In this document: piece after piece, positions 25,751 to 34,546 of the stretch | Numbering within the stretch: position 1 is the first letter of the stretch | Layout: each line of letters opens with the position of its first letter | NCBI GenBank assembly: GCA_965646165.1 | Contig: CBFFYP010000019.1 | Span: forward strand, 1 to 56,154 | Reading direction: 5' to 3' | Source of the DNA: MGBC114844 sp910585855 | GTDB taxonomy: Bacteria; Bacillota; Clostridia; Lachnospirales; Lachnospiraceae | Length of the DNA: 56,154 bases | Notes under the pieces: generated by a model | Databases searched by the model: none | The model's input: only the letters and a program-made list of their open reading frames with translations | What the model was told of the DNA's origin: nothing | Made by a program: the position numbers and the translations under genes

Positions 25751-25920
25751 TTGGAAAAACCTTCCTTTTTTAATTTACTAATTATGAAAAAATTGGAGTA
25801 AATAAAAAATAAAGAAAATATACTCAGAATATAGAAAAATAATATAAGATATGATAAAATTAAAAATATGAAAATGCAGACCACAATAAGAGAATATCAG
25901 AAAGGTGCAGGCTATTTGAA

Positions 25921-26691
25921 ATGGGTAGAATAATTGCAGTTGCAAATCAAAAAGGCGGAGTAGGAAAAACTACAACGGCAATCAATCTTTCTGCATGTCT
26001 GGCAGAAGTAGGAAAGAAGGTTTTAGTAATTGATATGGATCCACAGGGAAATACTACCAGTGGATTTGGGTTGGATAAAAATAATCTAGAAAATACAATT
26101 TATGAAATGATGGTTGGAGAATGTAAACTCAAAGATTGTTTAATAGGAAATATTATTGAAAGAGTATCTATTCTTCCATCTAATATTAATCTGTCTGGAG
26201 CAGAAATTGAAATGATTGGGATTGATAGGAAGGAGTATATTGTTGCCGATCAGGTTCATCCAATTCGTGAGGAATATGATTTTATTGTAATTGATTGCCC
26301 GCCGTCTCTTAGTATGTTGACAGTCAATGCTATGACAACAGCGGATACGGTATTAGTTCCGATACAATGTGAGTATTATGCATTAGAGGGATTGAGTCAG
26401 CTTATGCATACCATTCAACTGGTACAGCGGCGGTTAAATCCTGCATTAGAGATAGAAGGGGTTGTGTTTACAATGTATGATGCCAGAACGAATCTGTCTC
26501 TGCAGGTAGTGGAAAATGTAAAATATAATTTAAAGCAAAATATTTATAAGACTATTATTCCAAGAAATATTCGTTTAGCGGAAGCACCAAGCCATGGAAA
26601 GCCAATTAACTTATATGATAGCAGATCTGCAGGGGCGGAAAGTTATCGTTTATTAGCAGAAGAAGTGATTAATAAAGGAAAAGAGGAGTAG
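25921..26691 (+). CDS. soj: Chromosome partitioning ATPase Soj/ParA
   Basis: A 256-residue ParA/MinD ATPase that binds nucleoid DNA as an ATP dimer and works with ParB in origin segregation. In some species it also regulates DnaA. The deviant Walker A KGGVGKTTT lies at residues 11-19, with DMDPQGNTT and VIDCPPSLS also present. The family length fits. A Shine-Dalgarno-like AAAGGTG lies about 13 nt upstream, a longer than usual spacing. It is co-transcribed with parB 26 nt downstream. Confidence 0.95.
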   Translation: MGRIIAVANQKGGVGKTTTAINLSACLAEVGKKVLVIDMDPQGNTTSGFGLDKNNLENTIYEMMVGECKLKDCLIGNIIERVSILPSNINLSGAEIEMIGIDRKEYIVADQVHPIREEYDFIVIDCPPSLSMLTVNAMTTADTVLVPIQCEYYALEGLSQLMHTIQLVQRRLNPALEIEGVVFTMYDARTNLSLQVVENVKYNLKQNIYKTIIPRNIRLAEAPSHGKPINLYDSRSAGAESYRLLAEEVINKGKEE

Positions 26692-26717
26692 TTACTGTAT
26701 GGGAAAAGAGGTGGATT

Positions 26718-27641
26718 ATGGCAGTAAAAAAGGGTAGTTTGGGAAAAGGATTAGGCAAAGGGCTGGATTCTTTGATTCCAATGGGAGATGCACTTTCTTT
26801 TAAAAATAATCAAGAAGATGCAGGTATGGAGAGAACGACAGAAAATCCAACAGTAACGCTAAAGATTACAGAGATTGAACCAAATCGGGAACAGCCGAGA
26901 AAAAATTTTAATGAGGATTTATTGGATGAACTTGCAGATTCGATTCGGCAGTATGGCATGATACAGCCTTTGATTGTACAAAAAGAAAGGGAATATTATA
27001 AAATTATTGCAGGAGAAAGACGCTGGAGGGCAGCCAAAAAAGCTGGATTAAAAGAAATTCCGGTAATTATTAAAGATTATACACCTCAGCAGATTGTTGA
27101 AATTTCTTTAATTGAAAATATTCAAAGACAAGATTTAAATCCATTGGAAGAAGCGATGGCGTATAAAAGGCTGATGGAAGAGTTTCAATTAAAACAGGAT
27201 GAGATTGCAGAGCGGGTATCGAAATCTCGAGTTGCTATTACAAATGCGATACGTTTACTGAAACTAGAGGAGCGAGTACAGCAGATGTTGGCAGAGGATA
27301 TGATTACAAGCGGACATGCAAGAGCATTGTTGGCAGTTGAAAATGGAGAGGAACAGTATCTGCTGGCGATGAAAGTATTTGATGGAAAGTTAAGTGTTCG
27401 GGAAACGGAACGATTGGTAAAACTTTATCTTGAACCAAAGAAAGAAAAAAAAGAATCTGTTTTTTCAGAGAGTGAAGAGCTTGCTTATCAAAAAATGGAA
27501 GAAAAGATGAAGGAGATATTTGGCAGTAAGGTATCAATACATAAACGAAATAAAAGCAAAGGAAAGATTGAAATTGAATATTATTCAGGTGAAGAATTAG
27601 AACGCTTATTAGAATTAATAGAACGAATTCAAAAGAATTAA
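26718..27641 (+). CDS. parB: Chromosome partitioning protein ParB/Spo0J
   Basis: A 307-residue ParB CTPase clamp that loads at parS and spreads. The N-terminal domain has the arginine patch GERRWR (99-104). The central HTH reads LKQDEIAERVSKSRVAITNAIRLLKL, and the C-terminal dimerization domain ends LLELIERIQKN. A GK-rich N-terminus (GLGKGLDSLIP) is the usual Soj-interaction segment. GAGGTGG precedes the ATG. Its binding sites at 19544, 24798 and 34551 are present in the window. Confidence 0.96.
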   Translation: MAVKKGSLGKGLGKGLDSLIPMGDALSFKNNQEDAGMERTTENPTVTLKITEIEPNREQPRKNFNEDLLDELADSIRQYGMIQPLIVQKEREYYKIIAGERRWRAAKKAGLKEIPVIIKDYTPQQIVEISLIENIQRQDLNPLEEAMAYKRLMEEFQLKQDEIAERVSKSRVAITNAIRLLKLEERVQQMLAEDMITSGHARALLAVENGEEQYLLAMKVFDGKLSVRETERLVKLYLEPKKEKKESVFSESEELAYQKMEEKMKEIFGSKVSIHKRNKSKGKIEIEYYSGEELERLLELIERIQKN

Positions 27642-27661
27642 AGTATAGGTGGTTGAGTAAA

Positions 27662-28192
27662 ATGGCAGAGATGTTAGAGAGTTATCTGGGATTTGATACT
27701 TATTTCCTAATACTTGGAATAATGGGTTTCTTATTGATTTTAGTTATTTTTTTATTGGTTATGACGATAAATACTAAAAGAAAATTAAAACAATTAACCA
27801 GAAATTATACAGATTTTATGAGGGGAAAAGATGCGGAATCGATGGAAGAAGCAATTCTTAGAAAATTCGCAGAAATAGACGAGCTAGAAGAAAAAGATAA
27901 AAAAAAGCAGCAAAAGATTGAAGAGTTGTATGAAAAGCTAAAAGGTGCGTATCAGAAAATAGGAATTGTAAAATACGATGCTTTTCAGGAAATGGGAGGC
28001 AAATTGAGCTTTTCCATTGCAATCTTGGACGAGGAAAACAGTGGTTATGTAATGAATTCTATGCATAGTCAGGAAGGCTGTTATACCTATGTGAAAGAAA
28101 TTATAAAAGGTAAGTCCTTTATTACTTTGGGTGAAGAAGAAAAGCAGGCGTTAGAGCAGGCGATTACATGTAAAACAATTCCAATTGAATAG
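27662..28192 (+). CDS. DUF4446 family membrane protein
   Basis: A 176-residue protein with one transmembrane helix (about residues 11-37), a coiled-coil stretch (about 60-105, Glu/Lys-rich) and a compact C-terminal domain (GIVKYDAFQEMGGKLSFSIA, typical DUF4446). The ATG at 27662 fits AGGTGG nine bases upstream; the in-frame TTG at 27653 abuts that site. It starts 20 nt after parB, the usual place for this family in Clostridia, and is followed by a terminator. Function is unknown; a link to partition is inferred only from position. Confidence 0.8.
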   Translation: MAEMLESYLGFDTYFLILGIMGFLLILVIFLLVMTINTKRKLKQLTRNYTDFMRGKDAESMEEAILRKFAEIDELEEKDKKKQQKIEELYEKLKGAYQKIGIVKYDAFQEMGGKLSFSIAILDEENSGYVMNSMHSQEGCYTYVKEIIKGKSFITLGEEEKQALEQAITCKTIPIE

Positions 28193-28221
28193 AGAATAAG
28201 GGGAATTAAGTCTGGTAAAAT

Positions 28222-28268
28222 AGCACTTCATAATAGTAGAAAATACTTTATGGAGTGCTGTTTCCGTT
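28222..28268 (+). terminator. Terminator after the soj-parB-DUF4446 operon
   Basis: A 12-bp stem with one G-T pair (28222-28233 with 28248-28259), then GTTTCCGTT. The tail is only moderately T-rich. Confidence 0.6.
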
Positions 28269-28294
28269 AGAAGGATTTAAGAAGAGGCAAGTCA

Positions 28295-29365
28295 ATGAAG
28301 AAGATTTTAGTAAAAAATTTAAAAGGCGGAGAAATATTGGCAAAAGATGTTTATACGGTAGAGTTTCATGTTCTTATGACAAAGGGAACGATATTAAAAA
28401 AAGAATATATTGATAAGCTGCCGTTATTAAAAATCGAATTTGTCTATATAGAGGAAAGTGAAGAACCAGAAGAACCAAAGAAAGAGTATGAATTTTATAT
28501 GATAGCAAAGGAAATGGTGGGGAAAGTTAAATTTGCTTTGGAACATCATATTTATAAAAATAATAAGGAACTTGAAAATATCTGTACAATGACGGAAGAT
28601 TTAATTGAGTCGATTTTATTAGAAAAAGAAATTGGCAGTTATATGATTGAAATGAAAGAAGAAAAAAATGATATGATTATTCATTCACTTCATGTCTGCA
28701 GTTTTGCTACTATGTTAGCATTTCGATTGGGAATGGATAAAGCAGTTGTTATGGATATTGCAAAGGGTGGTCTTTTGCATGATATTGGACTGCGCTATCT
28801 TACTGTGCCGTATGAGAATTGTGATATCTATAAATTGTCTGCACAGGAACAGTCAGAATATCGAAGGCATACAACAAATGGATATCTTTCATTGGGAAAG
28901 GAGAAATGGCTGACAGAACGGGCAAAAGAGATTGTATTGATGCATCATGAATATGAAAACGGCAGCGGATATCCAATGCGTTTAATTTCCGAGCGAATAC
29001 CAGAAGCGGTAAAAGTAATCAGTATTTGTGATGTATTTGATGAGATGATCAGCGGGATTGGGTTTTGTCATAGAAAAGTACAGGAAGCAATTGAATTTTT
29101 AAAATATAACAGCGGCAGACTGTTTTATAAAGAGTATGCAGATGTGTTTTTAAGTATGATTGTTCATTATCCGATTGAAGCAGTTGTTCGGTTAAGTAAT
29201 GGTGATATGGGAAGAGTTATCCGGCAGAATCCGAAATTTAATGAACGTCCTGTTGTAGAATTATTATATAATGCAGAAGGGCAGAAATATAATAAAAAGA
29301 AGATAATAGATTTATGTAAAACTTTGAATGTATTTATTGAATATGAAGAAGATAGTATTGAATAG
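28295..29365 (+). CDS. HD-GYP domain protein, probable cyclic-di-GMP phosphodiesterase
   Basis: A 356-residue protein. A short N-terminal region (1-70) resembles the domain found before many HD-GYP domains. Metal and substrate motifs are His130/His133 (IIHSLHVCSFA), HD at 162-163 (GGLLHDIG), HHE at 217-219 and GSGYP (223-227). Known members hydrolyse c-di-GMP, but activity here is inferred. No GGDEF protein is in the window. AAGAGG precedes the ATG. Confidence 0.82.
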   Translation: MKKILVKNLKGGEILAKDVYTVEFHVLMTKGTILKKEYIDKLPLLKIEFVYIEESEEPEEPKKEYEFYMIAKEMVGKVKFALEHHIYKNNKELENICTMTEDLIESILLEKEIGSYMIEMKEEKNDMIIHSLHVCSFATMLAFRLGMDKAVVMDIAKGGLLHDIGLRYLTVPYENCDIYKLSAQEQSEYRRHTTNGYLSLGKEKWLTERAKEIVLMHHEYENGSGYPMRLISERIPEAVKVISICDVFDEMISGIGFCHRKVQEAIEFLKYNSGRLFYKEYADVFLSMIVHYPIEAVVRLSNGDMGRVIRQNPKFNERPVVELLYNAEGQKYNKKKIIDLCKTLNVFIEYEEDSIE

Positions 29366-29550
29366 AAAATTTATCGAAACTATCTATAAATAATCAGAAA
29401 ACAAGAAAAACGGAATAAAATTTTGAATAAAGATATACATTTTTATTTTGTTGTGCTATAATGAGTTCGTAAAGGGATTGGGATTCTATAGGAAGGAAGA
29501 ATCAGAGAAATCCGATAAGAATTTGATAAAAAAGGAAAGGGGTATAGTAT

Positions 29551-30309
29551 ATGAGTACATTATCAAAAGAGAATTTAATTTCTTCCAGACAGACAGCAGA
29601 AGTTTATAAGGTGGATGGAAAAGCAGTGAAGGTATTTAATGAAAAACATCCTGCTTCTGAAGTATTGAATGAGGCGTTGAATACAGCACGTGTGGAAGAA
29701 ACAGGAGTGAACATTCCAAAGATTTTAGAAGTGACCAAGATTGATAATAAGTGGGCATTTTCTACTGAATTTATTGAGGGAAAAACATTGGCACAGCTAA
29801 TGGAAGAAAATCCAGATGATTGGCAGAAATATATCGATCAGATGGTAGATTTACAGATTGAAATTAATAAGAAAAAATGCCCGTTATTGAATCGTTTGAA
29901 AGAGAAAATGACTCGTCAGATTCAGGAATTAAGTGAGTTAAATGATGCAACACGTTATGAATTATTAACAAGATTGGAAAGTATGCCAAAACATACTAAA
30001 CTTTGTCATGGAGATTTTAATCCATCCAATATTATTATCGGAGATAACGGTACAGTTTATATTCTTGACTGGGTACATGCTACACAGGGAAATGCCAGTG
30101 CAGATGTTGCTCGTACATATTTGCTTTTGATGCTTCAGTCAGAAGAAAAAGCAGAATATTATCTGGATAGTTTCTGCAAAAAGACCGATACAGCGAAACC
30201 TTATGTACAGAGATGGCTTCCGATTGTAGCGGCTGCACAGCTTACAAAGAAAAGACCAGAAGAAAAAGAACTGCTGATGAAGTGGGTAGATGTAGCAGAA
30301 TATCAATAA
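29551..30309 (+). CDS. Aminoglycoside phosphotransferase (APH)/choline-kinase family protein
   Basis: A 252-residue kinase-like protein. The catalytic loop is LCHGDFNPSN (His153, Asp155, Asn160) and the metal-binding Asp is in YILDWVHATQG (Asp173). Lys27 in AVKVF fits the ATP-contacting lysine. The family phosphorylates small molecules including aminoglycosides, choline and sugars. Nothing nearby identifies the substrate, so a resistance role should not be assumed. GGAAAGGGG precedes the ATG, a TATAAT lies at 29457-29462, and a bidirectional terminator follows. Confidence 0.78.
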   Translation: MSTLSKENLISSRQTAEVYKVDGKAVKVFNEKHPASEVLNEALNTARVEETGVNIPKILEVTKIDNKWAFSTEFIEGKTLAQLMEENPDDWQKYIDQMVDLQIEINKKKCPLLNRLKEKMTRQIQELSELNDATRYELLTRLESMPKHTKLCHGDFNPSNIIIGDNGTVYILDWVHATQGNASADVARTYLLLMLQSEEKAEYYLDSFCKKTDTAKPYVQRWLPIVAAAQLTKKRPEEKELLMKWVDVAEYQ

Positions 30310-30331
30310 AATAAAAAATAAATAAATAAAG

Positions 30332-30378
30332 AGCTCTTTTGTTTTTCATAGATTTATGATTTACAAAAGAGCTTTTTG
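30332..30378. terminator. Bidirectional terminator
   Basis: An 11-bp stem (30332-30342 with 30363-30373) followed by TTTTTG on + and by TTTATTTATT on -. It separates the convergent APH-like and DUF3881 genes. Confidence 0.8.
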
Positions 30379-30388
30379 ATTGAAAGAA

Positions 30389-31273
30389 TTATTCATTTGT
30401 AAAACTGATTGTACCCTGCAGCCAGATAGATCCTTTAAAGCGCATCCCTACACTTGGCTCTCCGATAAGATCGTCACGATTAATTGATAGATTGATATGA
30501 ATATCATTGCAGTCTATTGTAAGAAAATAGAGTTGTTCACCGGAATAGTGATTGATATAGCTGCTCATATCTAAAATATTGCCTAAGATAGAGTATTGGT
30601 CGCATTCTACTCCATAGGGCATAAATGAAGTATCAACAATAGTAAGTACATCCTCTCTGCGGATTCGTTGGTTGATTTTGGTATAAGTATCTAAATCTTC
30701 TATTGTTAAATTTTCTATAGCATTTTCGTCACCGGCTTGTGCAGCAGAGATAAGCTGGCGGCGGTTCTGACTGGCAATGCGGGATTTTTCTGCCTGTACT
30801 TGTGTCTTATTGACTGGAAGAAGAATCATACCAGAAGCAGAAAGTGCAGCAAGCTGAATATTTGTACGAAAAGAGGAACGGCGAAAGCGGGAAGAAGTTT
30901 CTAAAAAATCAATTCCGTTTTCTACATAATAAATCAGTGCAACACCTAAGCGCATATCTTCACAGACACCGGCAAAAGATTCCCGATTAAGATGTCTGGT
31001 AATGGAGATTTCCTCGTTCATTGGATCACAAGTTCCTTTTATATAGGGAATATAATATTCCATTTGAAATTCTTTTTCTTCATTATAATAGCCATGCAGC
31101 AGAATACCTACTCCATTTGCATATTCTTTTCTAATTTCTACAATGTTTTCGTTGTTTTCAAAATTGATCTGTTTTTGTTCTGTTGGGGTTTCAAGAACAT
31201 CATAGAGCAGTTCAGTCAGTGCTTTTTTACTTGTAATATTTTTAAATCCTATGGCACGTAAATAGCCATGCAT
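30389..31273 (-). CDS. DUF3881 family protein
   Basis: 294 residues starting MHGYLRAIGFKNI, which I recognise as the DUF3881 family common in Lachnospiraceae. The ATG at 31273 fits GAGGTG eight bases upstream; the in-frame GTG at 31282 overlaps that site. There is no signal peptide or clear membrane helix. A hydrophobic central stretch (LAALSASGMILLP) precedes a Gln/Arg-rich segment. Function is unknown. It diverges from adhE across a 328-nt regulatory region. Confidence 0.65.
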   Translation of the reverse strand: MHGYLRAIGFKNITSKKALTELLYDVLETPTEQKQINFENNENIVEIRKEYANGVGILLHGYYNEEKEFQMEYYIPYIKGTCDPMNEEISITRHLNRESFAGVCEDMRLGVALIYYVENGIDFLETSSRFRRSSFRTNIQLAALSASGMILLPVNKTQVQAEKSRIASQNRRQLISAAQAGDENAIENLTIEDLDTYTKINQRIRREDVLTIVDTSFMPYGVECDQYSILGNILDMSSYINHYSGEQLYFLTIDCNDIHINLSINRDDLIGEPSVGMRFKGSIWLQGTISFTNE

Positions 31274-31489
31274 TTTTTTCACCTCAATTCTGTAAGTAGT
31301 TCTTATTTATTCTATAGCATATGAAAGAAATTTACAATATGTTTCTATATGGCAATTTGGTAAAATCCTGTCTATTTTTGTAGAAAGAAGTTTTTAAAAT
31401 TCTATTGTGCATGTTGCTGTGGAAACGCTGATATTGTGCGATTTTCTTTCTCAAATGTAACAAATTAACAGGTTTTTACAAATTCCTTA

Positions 31490-31518
31490 TTGACAAACAT
31501 TTAACAAAGTGTTATTCT
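31490..31518 (+). promoter_or_regulatory. Promoter of adhE
   Basis: -35 TTGACA (31490-31495), a 17-bp spacer and -10 TATTCT (31513-31518). The Rex-type operator begins two bases later. Confidence 0.8.
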
Positions 31519-31519
31519 T

Positions 31520-31537
31520 TTGTTAAAGAATTAACAA
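31520..31537. promoter_or_regulatory. Rex operator (ROP site) controlling adhE
   Basis: TTGTTAAAGAATTAACAA is a perfect match to the Rex consensus TTGTTAA-N4-TTAACAA. It covers the expected transcription start, so Rex bound at low NADH/NAD+ would block adhE transcription and release when NADH is high. Confidence 0.85.
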
Positions 31538-31601
31538 CAAAAAATTTAATGGGAAATGGAAACGATAGGCGACACTTTCAAATGTTCAGGAGGTAATCAA
31601 A

Positions 31602-34208
31602 ATGGCAGAGAATGTAAAAGTTCCAGCAGTGATTGACAGTGTGGATGCACTTATGGCAAAAATGGATGCAATGCGTGCAGCACAAAGAGAGTTTGCTACC
31701 TTTACACAGGAGCAGGTAGATAAGATTTTTCTTGCAGCAGCTTCAGCAGCAAATAAGCAGCGTATTGCACTTGCTAAGATGGCAGTAGAAGAAACTGGTA
31801 TGGGTGTGGTAGAAGATAAGGTCATTAAAAATCATTATGCAGCAGAATATATTTACAATGCTTATAAGAGTACAAAAACCTGTGGCGTAATAGAGGAGGA
31901 TGCTGCATTTGGAATTAAAAAAGTTGCAGAACCAATTGGTTTAATTGCAGCAGTTATTCCTACTACAAATCCTACTTCAACCGCAATTTTTAAAACATTG
32001 CTTGCATTAAAGACAAGAAATGCAATTATTATTTCTCCTCATCCACGTGCAAAAGGATGTACGATTGAAGCAGCTAAGATTGTATTAGATGCAGCAGTGG
32101 CAGCAGGTGCGCCAAAAGGAATTATTGGATGGATTGATGTGCCTTCTTTGGAATTGACCAATGAAGTAATGAAAGGTGCAGATATTATTCTTGCTACTGG
32201 CGGTCCGGGTATGGTAAAAGCAGCTTATTCTTCCGGTAAACCAGCATTAGGAGTAGGTGCAGGAAATACACCTGTAATTATTGATGATACTGCAGATGTG
32301 AAAATGGCAGTCAGCTCAATTATTCATTCGAAAACATTTGATAATGGTATGATTTGTGCTTCTGAACAGTCTGTTACAGTATTAGAAGGTGTCTATGATG
32401 CAGTAAAGAAAGAGTTCCAAGAAAGAGGCTGTTATTTCCTGAATCCAGAGGAAATACAAAAAGTTCGTAAAACAATTATTATCAATGGTGCTTTAAATGC
32501 AAAGATTGTAGGACAGAGTGCACATAAAATTGCAAAATTAGCAGGTGTAGATGTACCAGAAGATACAAAGATTATTATTGGGGAAGTAGAGTCAGTAGAT
32601 ATTTCTGAAGAATTTGCACATGAAAAACTATCACCGGTTCTTGCAATGTATAAAGCAAAGACATTTGATGAAGCGATTGCAAAAGCAGAGCGTTTGGTTG
32701 CAGACGGCGGATATGGACATACCTCTTCTCTATATATCAATGTAAATGAAAAGGAAAAGATGGCAAAACATGCAGCAGCAATGAAAACATGCCGTATTCT
32801 TGTTAATACGCCTTCTTCTCATGGTGGTATTGGTGATCTTTATAACTTTAAATTAGCTCCTTCTTTGACACTTGGCTGCGGTTCTTGGGGTGGCAACTCA
32901 GTATCCGAGAATGTTGGTGTAAAACATTTGATCAATATTAAAACTGTGGCAGAGAGGAGAGAAAATATGCTGTGGTTCAGAGCACCAGAGAAAGTTTACT
33001 TTAAGAAGGGTTGTTTACCAGTTGCTTTAGATGAATTAAAAACTGTATTAGGAAAGAAAAGAGCATTTCTTGTTACAGATACATTTTTATATAAAAATGG
33101 ATATACAAAGTGCATTACTGATAAATTAGATGAAATGGGAATTACGTATACTGTATTTTCTGATGTACAGCCAGACCCGACATTAGCAAATGCACAGGCT
33201 GGTGCAAAGGCTATGACTGCATTTGAGCCGGATGTCATTATTGCATTGGGTGGTGGTTCTGCAATGGATGCCGGTAAGATTATGTGGGTATTATATGAGC
33301 ATCCAGAAGCTGATTTCCAAGATATGGCAATGCGGTTTGTAGATATTCGCAAGAGAGTTTATACATTCCCGAAAATGGGAGAAAAAGCTTACTTTGTAGC
33401 AGTTCCTACTTCTTCTGGTACTGGTTCGGAAGTAACACCATTTGCCGTTATTACTGATCAGGAAACAGGTGTGAAATATCCATTGGCTGATTATCAGTTA
33501 ATGCCGAATATGGCAATTATCGATACTGATAATATGATGAGCCAGCCAAAAGGATTGACCAGTGCATCTGGTGTGGATGTTTTAACACATGCACTTGAGG
33601 CATATGCTTCTGTTATGGCTACTGATTATACAGATGGTTTGGCATTAAAGGCTATGAAAAATGTATTTGAGTATCTTCCTACTTGTTATAATGACGGTAC
33701 AAATGTAGAAGCCCGCAGTAAGATGGCAGATGCTTCTTGTATGGCTGGTATGGCTTTTGCCAATGCGTTCCTTGGTGTTTGTCATTCTATGGCTCATAAA
33801 TTGGGTGCATTCCATCATTTGCCGCATGGTGTTGCCAATGCTTTGTTGATTAGTCTTGTAGTAGAGTATAATGCAGCTGAGTGTCCAAAGAAGATGGGGA
33901 CGTTCTCACAGTATCAGTATCCGCATACACAGGCTCGTTATGCAGAGTGTGCTCGTTTTGTTGGTATTCAGGCAGCAGATGATGCAGAGGCAGTAAAGAA
34001 GTTAATTGATAAGATTGAAGAATTAAAGGCAGCAGTTGGAATTAAAAAGACGATTGCAGAGTATGGTATAGATGAGAAGTATTTCTTGGATAATTTGGAT
34101 GCTATGGTAGAGCAAGCATTTGATGATCAGTGTACTGGAGCAAATCCTCGTTATCCGCTTATGAGTGAAATTAAAGAGATGTATTTGAAAGCTTATTATG
34201 GGAAATAA
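31602..34208 (+). CDS. adhE: Bifunctional acetaldehyde-CoA/alcohol dehydrogenase
   Basis: An 868-residue fusion enzyme that reduces acetyl-CoA to acetaldehyde and then ethanol, using two NADH. The N-terminal aldehyde dehydrogenase (about 1-440) has the catalytic Cys in GMICASEQS and GVGAGNTPVII. The C-terminal iron alcohol dehydrogenase (about 455-868) has GGGSAMDAGK and the metal-binding His residues in CHSMAHKLGAFHHLPHG. AGGAGG precedes the ATG. It is monocistronic, under a near-consensus promoter with a Rex operator, so it is a main NADH sink of fermentation. A B-type repeat lies 38 nt after the stop. Confidence 0.97.
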   Translation: MAENVKVPAVIDSVDALMAKMDAMRAAQREFATFTQEQVDKIFLAAASAANKQRIALAKMAVEETGMGVVEDKVIKNHYAAEYIYNAYKSTKTCGVIEEDAAFGIKKVAEPIGLIAAVIPTTNPTSTAIFKTLLALKTRNAIIISPHPRAKGCTIEAAKIVLDAAVAAGAPKGIIGWIDVPSLELTNEVMKGADIILATGGPGMVKAAYSSGKPALGVGAGNTPVIIDDTADVKMAVSSIIHSKTFDNGMICASEQSVTVLEGVYDAVKKEFQERGCYFLNPEEIQKVRKTIIINGALNAKIVGQSAHKIAKLAGVDVPEDTKIIIGEVESVDISEEFAHEKLSPVLAMYKAKTFDEAIAKAERLVADGGYGHTSSLYINVNEKEKMAKHAAAMKTCRILVNTPSSHGGIGDLYNFKLAPSLTLGCGSWGGNSVSENVGVKHLINIKTVAERRENMLWFRAPEKVYFKKGCLPVALDELKTVLGKKRAFLVTDTFLYKNGYTKCITDKLDEMGITYTVFSDVQPDPTLANAQAGAKAMTAFEPDVIIALGGGSAMDAGKIMWVLYEHPEADFQDMAMRFVDIRKRVYTFPKMGEKAYFVAVPTSSGTGSEVTPFAVITDQETGVKYPLADYQLMPNMAIIDTDNMMSQPKGLTSASGVDVLTHALEAYASVMATDYTDGLALKAMKNVFEYLPTCYNDGTNVEARSKMADASCMAGMAFANAFLGVCHSMAHKLGAFHHLPHGVANALLISLVVEYNAAECPKKMGTFSQYQYPHTQARYAECARFVGIQAADDAEAVKKLIDKIEELKAAVGIKKTIAEYGIDEKYFLDNLDAMVEQAFDDQCTGANPRYPLMSEIKEMYLKAYYGK

Positions 34209-34246
34209 AAAATAGATATAGAAAGATTTTTGGGTTTTGGTGAGGA

Positions 34247-34500
34247 GGACGCCGAAAGCCAAAGGGAGTGCTATTCCGAGCCCGCTTGCGCTTAGCATTT
34301 CCTCGTAGCGGACACATAAGGCACGAAAATACCGTGCCTAAGTGCCGACGGGAAATGATGACCCTGCATAGCACTCCCTTTGGCTTTCGGCTGTTTACTC
34401 CAGACGAAAAAGTTATGATAAATAGTAAAATGTTCGTTGTAGTGTAAAGTGTCAACAGAAAAGAATGATTTTTTGCAGGCTTTTCTTTGGATTTTGTATG
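34247..34500. repeat. B-type palindromic module (C7) with degenerate right-hand copy
   Basis: GGACGCC (34247-34253), then perfect 24-bp arms (34251-34274 and 34368-34391) and an inner stem AGGCACG/CGTGCCT. After GGCTGTTTACTCC, a decayed repetition of the module's right half appears (about 34440-34500), as also seen after the copy at 19614. It lies between adhE and the 3' end of the kinase gene. Confidence 0.8.
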
Positions 34501-34546
34501 CTTGCTGGAAAAGTTATAAAAATTATAGGGTGTAGGTTGTTTTATA

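Noticed and set aside
29551..30309. Calling the APH-family gene an aminoglycoside-resistance determinant
   Set aside because: The fold motifs are shared by choline, sugar and other small-molecule kinases. Nothing in sequence or context points to antibiotic substrates.
31455..31472. Second Rex-like site upstream of the adhE promoter
   Set aside because: Only one half resembles TTAACA; the other half and the spacing do not fit the consensus.
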